Assembly (NCBI RefSeq): GCF_035982055.1
Contig: NZ_CP108427.1
Location: 8,865,001-8,929,000 of the forward strand
DNA: 64,000 bases
Direction: 5' to 3'
DNA from: Streptomyces sp. NBC_01288
GTDB lineage: Bacteria > Actinomycetota > Actinomycetes > Streptomycetales > Streptomycetaceae
The notes beneath the pieces were generated by a model. That model was not told where the DNA came from. It saw nothing but the letters and a program-made list of their open reading frames with translations, and did not search any database. This document shows positions 38,381-64,000 of the stretch, in pieces. Numbering within the stretch: position 1 is the first letter of the stretch; each line of letters begins with the position of its first letter. Both the position numbers and the translations under genes were made by a program.

Positions 38381-39255
38381 TCGGACACACCCGGCTGCCC
38401 GGCCGGGGAGTTGCCGTCGTGGTGGTGCCGCCCCAGCGGGATCACCAACGGCGTGCCGCTGACCGGGTCGGGCGTGATCCGGCAGCGCAGGTCGAAGACG
38501 TCCTCGACGGTCGCCTCGGTGACGACGTCGGCGGGCGCGCCCTCGGCGACGATGCGGCCGGCCTTCATGGCGATGACGTGATCGGCGTACCGGCAGGCCT
38601 GGTTGAGGTCGTGCAGGACCATCACGATCGTGCGGCCCTCGCGCCGGTTGAGGTCCGTGATGAGGTCGAGTACGTCTATCTGGTGGGCGAGGTCGAGATA
38701 GGTCGTCGGTTCGTCGAGGAGCAGGACCGGGGTGCCCTGCGCGACGGCCATGGCGATCCACGCGCGCTGCCGCTGGCCGCCGGAGAGTTCGTCGACCGGG
38801 CGCTCGGCGAGGTCGGTGAGGCTGGTCGCTTCGAGGGCCGCGTGCACGGCCTCCTCGTCGGCCGCCGACCACTGCCGCCACCAGGTCTGGTGCGGGGAAC
38901 GGCCCCGGCCGACCAGGTCGAGGACGGTCAGCCCCTCCGGCGCGACCGGCGTCTGCGGCAAGATTCCCAGTTTGCGGGCGAGTTCACGGGTGGGGACGGA
39001 GCGCAGCGCGACGCCGTCGAGCTCCACCACGCCCTGGCGCGGGGCCAGTAGCCGGGCGAGCGCCCGCAACAGGGTCGATTTCCCGCAGGCGTTGGCGCCG
39101 ACGATGGCCGTGATCCGGCCGGTCGGCACCGTGAGGTTCAGGTTCTCGACCACGGGCCGTCCGTCGTAGGCGAGATGAAGATCACGTGCCCGCAACTCGG
39201 GCCCCGGGGCCGGTGATTCGGACGTCCGCGGGGCGCGCGGGTCAGTGGTCGACAT
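38371..39255 (-). CDS. Ferric-siderophore ABC importer ATPase (FecE-type)
   Basis: A 294-residue ATP-binding subunit. Walker A is GANACGKST, the Q-loop is ILPQTPVAPEGLTV, the signature is LSGGQRQRAWIAMA, Walker B is VLLLDEPTTYLDLAHQ and the switch His is in VLHDLNQACRYAD. Residues after the NBD form a short His/Gly-rich tail (LGRHHHDGNS). These fit the iron-siderophore family (FepC/FecE). GGAGG at 39265 precedes the ATG. It is the third gene of an operon with two FecCD permeases, transcribed leftward; the 4-bp gap after the permease gene suggests coupling. Iron control comes from the box at 41472. Confidence 0.95.
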   Translation of the reverse strand: MSTTDPRAPRTSESPAPGPELRARDLHLAYDGRPVVENLNLTVPTGRITAIVGANACGKSTLLRALARLLAPRQGVVELDGVALRSVPTRELARKLGILPQTPVAPEGLTVLDLVGRGRSPHQTWWRQWSAADEEAVHAALEATSLTDLAERPVDELSGGQRQRAWIAMAVAQGTPVLLLDEPTTYLDLAHQIDVLDLITDLNRREGRTIVMVLHDLNQACRYADHVIAMKAGRIVAEGAPADVVTEATVEDVFDLRCRITPDPVSGTPLVIPLGRHHHDGNSPAGQPGVSEKV

Positions 39256-39259
39256 GCGA

Positions 39260-40342
39260 TCAGCCTCCAGAGCCCGCGCGGTTGGCGCGGATGAGCAGCC
39301 ACAGCAGGACCGGCGCGCCGAGGGCGCCGGTGACGATCCCGACCGGCAGTTCCGTCCCCGGGACCGCCTCGCGGGCGAGGAGGTCGGAGCCGAGGATGAC
39401 GAGCGCGCCGGTGAGGCCGGAGACGAGCGGGGGCGGCGACGAAGTGCCCGCCAGTCGTTGGGCGATCTGCGGACAGGCCAGCGCGACGAACGCCACCGGA
39501 CCGGCAGCCGCCGTACCGAACGCGACCAGGCCCACCCCCGCCAACAGCAGGGCCAGCCGGACGGGTTGGACGGGTGTGCCGAGCCCGGCGGCCACGTCGT
39601 CGCCGAGCATGAGCGTGCGCATCCAGCGGCCCATGCCCAACGTGATCGGCAGCAGCACGGCCAGGGCGATGGCCAGCGAGTCCACCTGGTTCCAGGTCCG
39701 GCCGTTGAGGTTGCCGACCAGCCAGCCGAGGGCCGCCTCCGCCTCGAACCGACTGCCGCGCGCCACAAGGAAGTTGGTGGCGCTGGAACAGATCCAGGAC
39801 ACCCCGATGCCGACGAGGATGATGCGGTACCCGGTGGCCCCGCCCTTCCATGCCAGCACGTACACGAGCAGCGCGGTGGCGAGCGCGCCGAGCAACCCCA
39901 GCGTGGACAGCCCGAGTCCGCCGGTCCAGCCGAGAACCACCGCCGCCACCACGGCGGTTCCGGCGCCCTCGGTGAGCCCGATCATGTCGGGGCTGGCCAG
40001 CGGGTTGCGGGTCATCGTCTGGAACACCGCCCCGGAGACGCCGAACGCGATCCCGACCAGCAGTCCGACCAGGGCACGAGGCAGCCGTAGATCCTGGACG
40101 ACGATGACCGTGCCCGCGTCGCCCGAACCCCACAGGGCCCTGATGACATCGGTGAAGGCGACGGGATAGTCGCCGATGGTCAGGCCCCAGCAGAACAGCA
40201 GGAACGCGCCGAGCGCGACGCCGACTCCCGTGAGGAGCAGGCGCGGACGCAGTACTCCGGACACCGGGGGCACGGTCAGCCGGAACGGCCGGTCGGCGAG
40301 GGCGGCACGCGGGGGAGCGACTACGGGTGTGGGCACGCTCAT
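39260..40342 (-). CDS. FecCD-family siderophore permease, second subunit
   Basis: A 360-residue membrane permease with about nine or ten helices. The FecCD motifs are RLPRALVGLLVGIAFGVSGA (residues 85-104), MTRNPLASPDMIGLTEGAG, and the later GPVAFVALACPQIAQRLAG segment contacting the ATPase. The ATG overlaps the upstream permease stop by 4 bp (ATGA), so both subunits are made together as a heterodimer. The N-terminal 25 residues are cytoplasmic. It forms the import channel for the ferric siderophore together with the first permease and the ATPase. No binding lipoprotein lies in this operon. Confidence 0.94.
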   Translation of the reverse strand: MSVPTPVVAPPRAALADRPFRLTVPPVSGVLRPRLLLTGVGVALGAFLLFCWGLTIGDYPVAFTDVIRALWGSGDAGTVIVVQDLRLPRALVGLLVGIAFGVSGAVFQTMTRNPLASPDMIGLTEGAGTAVVAAVVLGWTGGLGLSTLGLLGALATALLVYVLAWKGGATGYRIILVGIGVSWICSSATNFLVARGSRFEAEAALGWLVGNLNGRTWNQVDSLAIALAVLLPITLGMGRWMRTLMLGDDVAAGLGTPVQPVRLALLLAGVGLVAFGTAAAGPVAFVALACPQIAQRLAGTSSPPPLVSGLTGALVILGSDLLAREAVPGTELPVGIVTGALGAPVLLWLLIRANRAGSGG

Positions 40343-41379
40343 ACCTCCGCGAGCTTCCGGCGGCGGACCAGGACGATGAAGAACGGGCCGCCGAGGAAGG
40401 CGACGAGGACACCGGCCTGGATCTCGGTCGGGCGGTCCACCATCCGGCCCAGGATGTCGGCGGACAGCAGCAGGAGGGGCGCGAGCGCTGCCGAGAGCGG
40501 CAGCAGCCAGCGGTAGTCGGGGCCGATCCCGGCGTACTGCGCGAGAACCCGCGCGATGTGCGGGACGACCAGACCGAGGAAGACCACGGGACCGATGACG
40601 GCGACCGACGCACCGGTCAACAGCACGACGGCGGTGACCCCTTGGAGCCGTACGAGACCCAACCGCCGTCCCAGCGAGGCGGCCACATCGTCGCCGAGGG
40701 CCATGCTGTTGAGGGCGGGCGCGCAGGCCAGAGCCAGTACCGCGCCCACGGCGAGGAAGGGCAGGATGCGCACCAGCTCGCCGGAGTCCTGGTCGGCGAG
40801 CGTGCCGGCCGACCAGAAGCGGTAACGGTCCAGCGCGTCCTGGTCGGTCAGGACGATGGCGCTGGTGAACGACTGGAGCAGCGAGGTGATCGCGACCCCG
40901 GCGAGCGCCAACTTGACCGGTGTGGCCCCGGATCGGCCCATCCGCCCCAGGAGGAAGACCACGACACTCGCGACGAGCGCCCCGCCGAACGCGAACCACA
41001 CATAGCCGTACAGCGAGGCCACCCCGAACACCCCGACCGCCACGACGATCGCGAAGGACGCCCCGGCGCTCACCCCGAGGATTCCCGGGTCCGCGAGGGG
41101 ATTTCGGGTCAGGGCCTGCATCAGCGCGCCGGACAGGCCGAGCGCGGCGCCGGTCGTCAGGCCGAGCAGCGTGCGGGGCACGCGCACCGACCAGATGACG
41201 TTGTCGACGAGGCGGCTGGGCGGATGCCCGAGGACCGAGCGCACGACCTGGTCGAGCGGGACGCTGAGCGCGCCGAGGGCGACCGACAGCAGGGACAGCA
41301 GGACGAGGAGGGCGACGATCAGTGTCACCAGCACCGTGGTGCGAAGCCTTCTGCCTGAAGCCACTTTGCCGGTCTCCAT
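40339..41379 (-). CDS. FecCD-family siderophore permease, first subunit
   Basis: A 346-residue membrane permease. FecCD motifs are VRVPRTLLGLTTGAALGLSG, ALTRNPLADPGILGVSAGAS and GPVVFLGLVVPHIARVL, with many hydrophobic helices. The ATG at 41379 is preferred because GGAAG sits six bases upstream; ATG 41418 and the frame start at 41451 are alternatives that add a polar N-terminus. It is the first gene of the leftward importer operon, with an iron box at 41472. Import of the hydroxamate made by the rightward NRPS is the obvious role. Confidence 0.93.
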   Translation of the reverse strand: METGKVASGRRLRTTVLVTLIVALLVLLSLLSVALGALSVPLDQVVRSVLGHPPSRLVDNVIWSVRVPRTLLGLTTGAALGLSGALMQALTRNPLADPGILGVSAGASFAIVVAVGVFGVASLYGYVWFAFGGALVASVVVFLLGRMGRSGATPVKLALAGVAITSLLQSFTSAIVLTDQDALDRYRFWSAGTLADQDSGELVRILPFLAVGAVLALACAPALNSMALGDDVAASLGRRLGLVRLQGVTAVVLLTGASVAVIGPVVFLGLVVPHIARVLAQYAGIGPDYRWLLPLSAALAPLLLLSADILGRMVDRPTEIQAGVLVAFLGGPFFIVLVRRRKLAEV

Positions 41380-41471
41380 GTCGTCTTCCGTGGTGCCACC
41401 GGGGCGTTGCCGGGTCATCTTCCGTGCTCTGGAGCCCTGTTGGCGGACCACCGGACGGCCCCTCCAGCAGC

Positions 41472-41490
41472 TTAGGTGAGCATAACCTCA
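41472..41490 (-). promoter_or_regulatory. Iron box of the importer operon
   Basis: ttaggtgagcataacctca matches the iron-box consensus at 15 of 19 positions, the best of the four sites. It lies 93 bp before the first permease start and should control the leftward importer genes. Confidence 0.85.
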
Positions 41491-41534
41491 GCGGCTGTGA
41501 CGTGGACCTGTGGTTCCGGGGTAGGTCTATCAAG

Positions 41535-41553
41535 TAAGGCAATGCTTACCTTA
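41535..41553 (+). promoter_or_regulatory. Iron box of the NRPS operon
   Basis: taaggcaatgcttacctta matches the iron-box consensus at 13 of 19 positions and is 62 bp before the NRPS start. It is 63 bp from the importer box (start to start), about six helical turns, so the two sites lie on the same DNA face. Confidence 0.78.
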
Positions 41554-41614
41554 CTATGCGAGCGGTCGCGGCTCCGCTGAGCCGTTCCACACGCATTGGG
41601 AGGCACGGGCAGCT

Positions 41615-63592
<21,978 letters not shown>

Positions 63593-63679
63593 ATAGGCCT
63601 TGAACAAGCCCTGACCCAACCGGACTTACCCAACCGACCCACTCACCCGACCGCATCAGAGAGGCAAGGAACCCCTGAC

Positions 63680-63889
63680 ATGAGCAACCCGTTCGAGAAC
63701 CCCGAAGGCGTCTACTCCGTCCTCGTCAACGACGAGGGCCAGCACAGCCTTTGGCCCGACTTCGTGGACGTACCGGCGGGCTGGACGGTCGCGTTCGGAC
63801 CGGCCGCGCGGCAGGAGTGCCTCGACCACATCGAGGCCAACTGGACGGACATGAGGCCAAAGAGCCTGGTCGAGGTCGACGGGGTCTGA
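63680..63889 (+). CDS. mbtH: MbtH-like protein
   Basis: A 69-residue MbtH-family partner that binds and activates or stabilises NRPS adenylation domains. It has the whole signature: NPFENPEG, VLVNDEGQHSLWPDFVDVPAGW, RQECLDHIEANWTDMRP. It starts ATG at 63680 with AAGGAA upstream and lies 87 bp behind the NRPS, so it belongs to the same transcript. Several A domains of this NRPS are likely to need it. A strong terminator follows 11 bp after the stop. Confidence 0.97.
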   Translation: MSNPFENPEGVYSVLVNDEGQHSLWPDFVDVPAGWTVAFGPAARQECLDHIEANWTDMRPKSLVEVDGV

Positions 63890-63899
63890 GCACACGGAA

Positions 63900-63935
63900 G
63901 GGGGGCGGGTCCGAACTGCCTCGGACCCGCCCCCC
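63900..63935 (+). terminator. Strong terminator ending the NRPS-mbtH operon
   Basis: Perfect 15-bp arms ggggggcgggtccga and tcggacccgcccccc with a 6-base loop are followed by ttt. It sits between mbtH and a convergent gene end and may serve both. Confidence 0.95.
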
Positions 63936-63951
63936 TTTCGCGTTCCGTGGG

Positions 63952-64000
63952 TCAGGACGCCGGCTGCTCCACCTTCGTCGACGTCTTGCCGTCCACCGCC
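63952..64000 (-). CDS. 3' end of a leftward gene, partial
   Basis: The minus-strand frame ends TGA at 63952 with preceding codons reading AVDGKTSTKVEQPAS. Only 15 residues are visible and the rest lies beyond the window. Position behind the siderophore operon makes a siderophore-binding lipoprotein, exporter or release enzyme possible, but the sequence does not tell. Low-certainty gene call based on frame and the preceding terminator. Confidence 0.45.
   Translation of the reverse strand, partial: AVDGKTSTKVEQPAS

Overview
The window is high-GC actinobacterial DNA, almost certainly from a Streptomyces chromosome. The signs are strong third-codon GC bias, many GTG starts, a divergent third-copy-type EF-Tu, an Lnt-type apolipoprotein N-acyltransferase, HxlR regulators, RecA-independent DNA-damage promoters and DtxR/IdeR-type iron boxes. 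From memory, the order of ung, lnt and tuf3 resembles the S. coelicolor SCO132x-134x neighbourhood; this was not checked by search.

Region 1 (1-32965) is mostly ordinary chromosomal genes. It holds two adjacent SDR reductases, an orphan peptide-type ABC binding lipoprotein, ung and a TPR-like gene under near-perfect RecA-independent damage promoters, a His/Pro-rich lipoprotein, DinB, Gfo/Idh oxidoreductases, lnt, an SDR, a CMD-family gene with divergent HxlR regulator, uppP, a Gfo/Idh-PmoA-cupin operon, a thiolase with divergent HxlR regulator, a TVP38 membrane protein, a DNA-alkylation repair protein, a divergent EF-Tu behind an attenuator-like leader, a patatin, a CPT-like kinase, a spermidine-synthase-like protein, an MFS transporter, galU, a membrane-anchored ricin-lectin protein with a zinc-binding-type motif, and a Tat-exported GH3 glucosidase.

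Region 2 (32966-64000) is an iron-regulated siderophore locus with four recognisable iron boxes. A box at 32991 precedes an amidohydrolase and an isochorismatase-fold protein that has lost catalytic residues. A shared box at 37284 lies between an ornithine N5-monooxygenase (minus) and an N-formyltransferase (plus). Two boxes at 41472 and 41535 lie between a FecCD permease/ATPase import operon (minus) and a single 7325-residue NRPS (plus), followed by mbtH and a strong terminator. The NRPS has six modules. Binding-pocket residues read by eye give X - Ser - hydroxyornithine - Ser - Ser - hydroxyornithine-like, with N-methyltransferases inside modules 1 and 3 and an epimerase but no thioesterase at the end. 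With the hydroxylase and formylase this predicts a linear tris-hydroxamate hexapeptide, probably ending in a cyclised hydroxyornithine, similar in plan to albachelin/scabichelin-type siderophores.

The most unusual points are: the third condensation domain lacks its catalytic histidine, the isochorismatase-like protein looks catalytically dead, ung appears to be preceded by a leaderless 22-codon peptide overlapping its start, the EF-Tu leader can form mutually exclusive hairpins, and short tandem repeats sit at many gene boundaries, including thirty perfect copies of a 7-bp unit.
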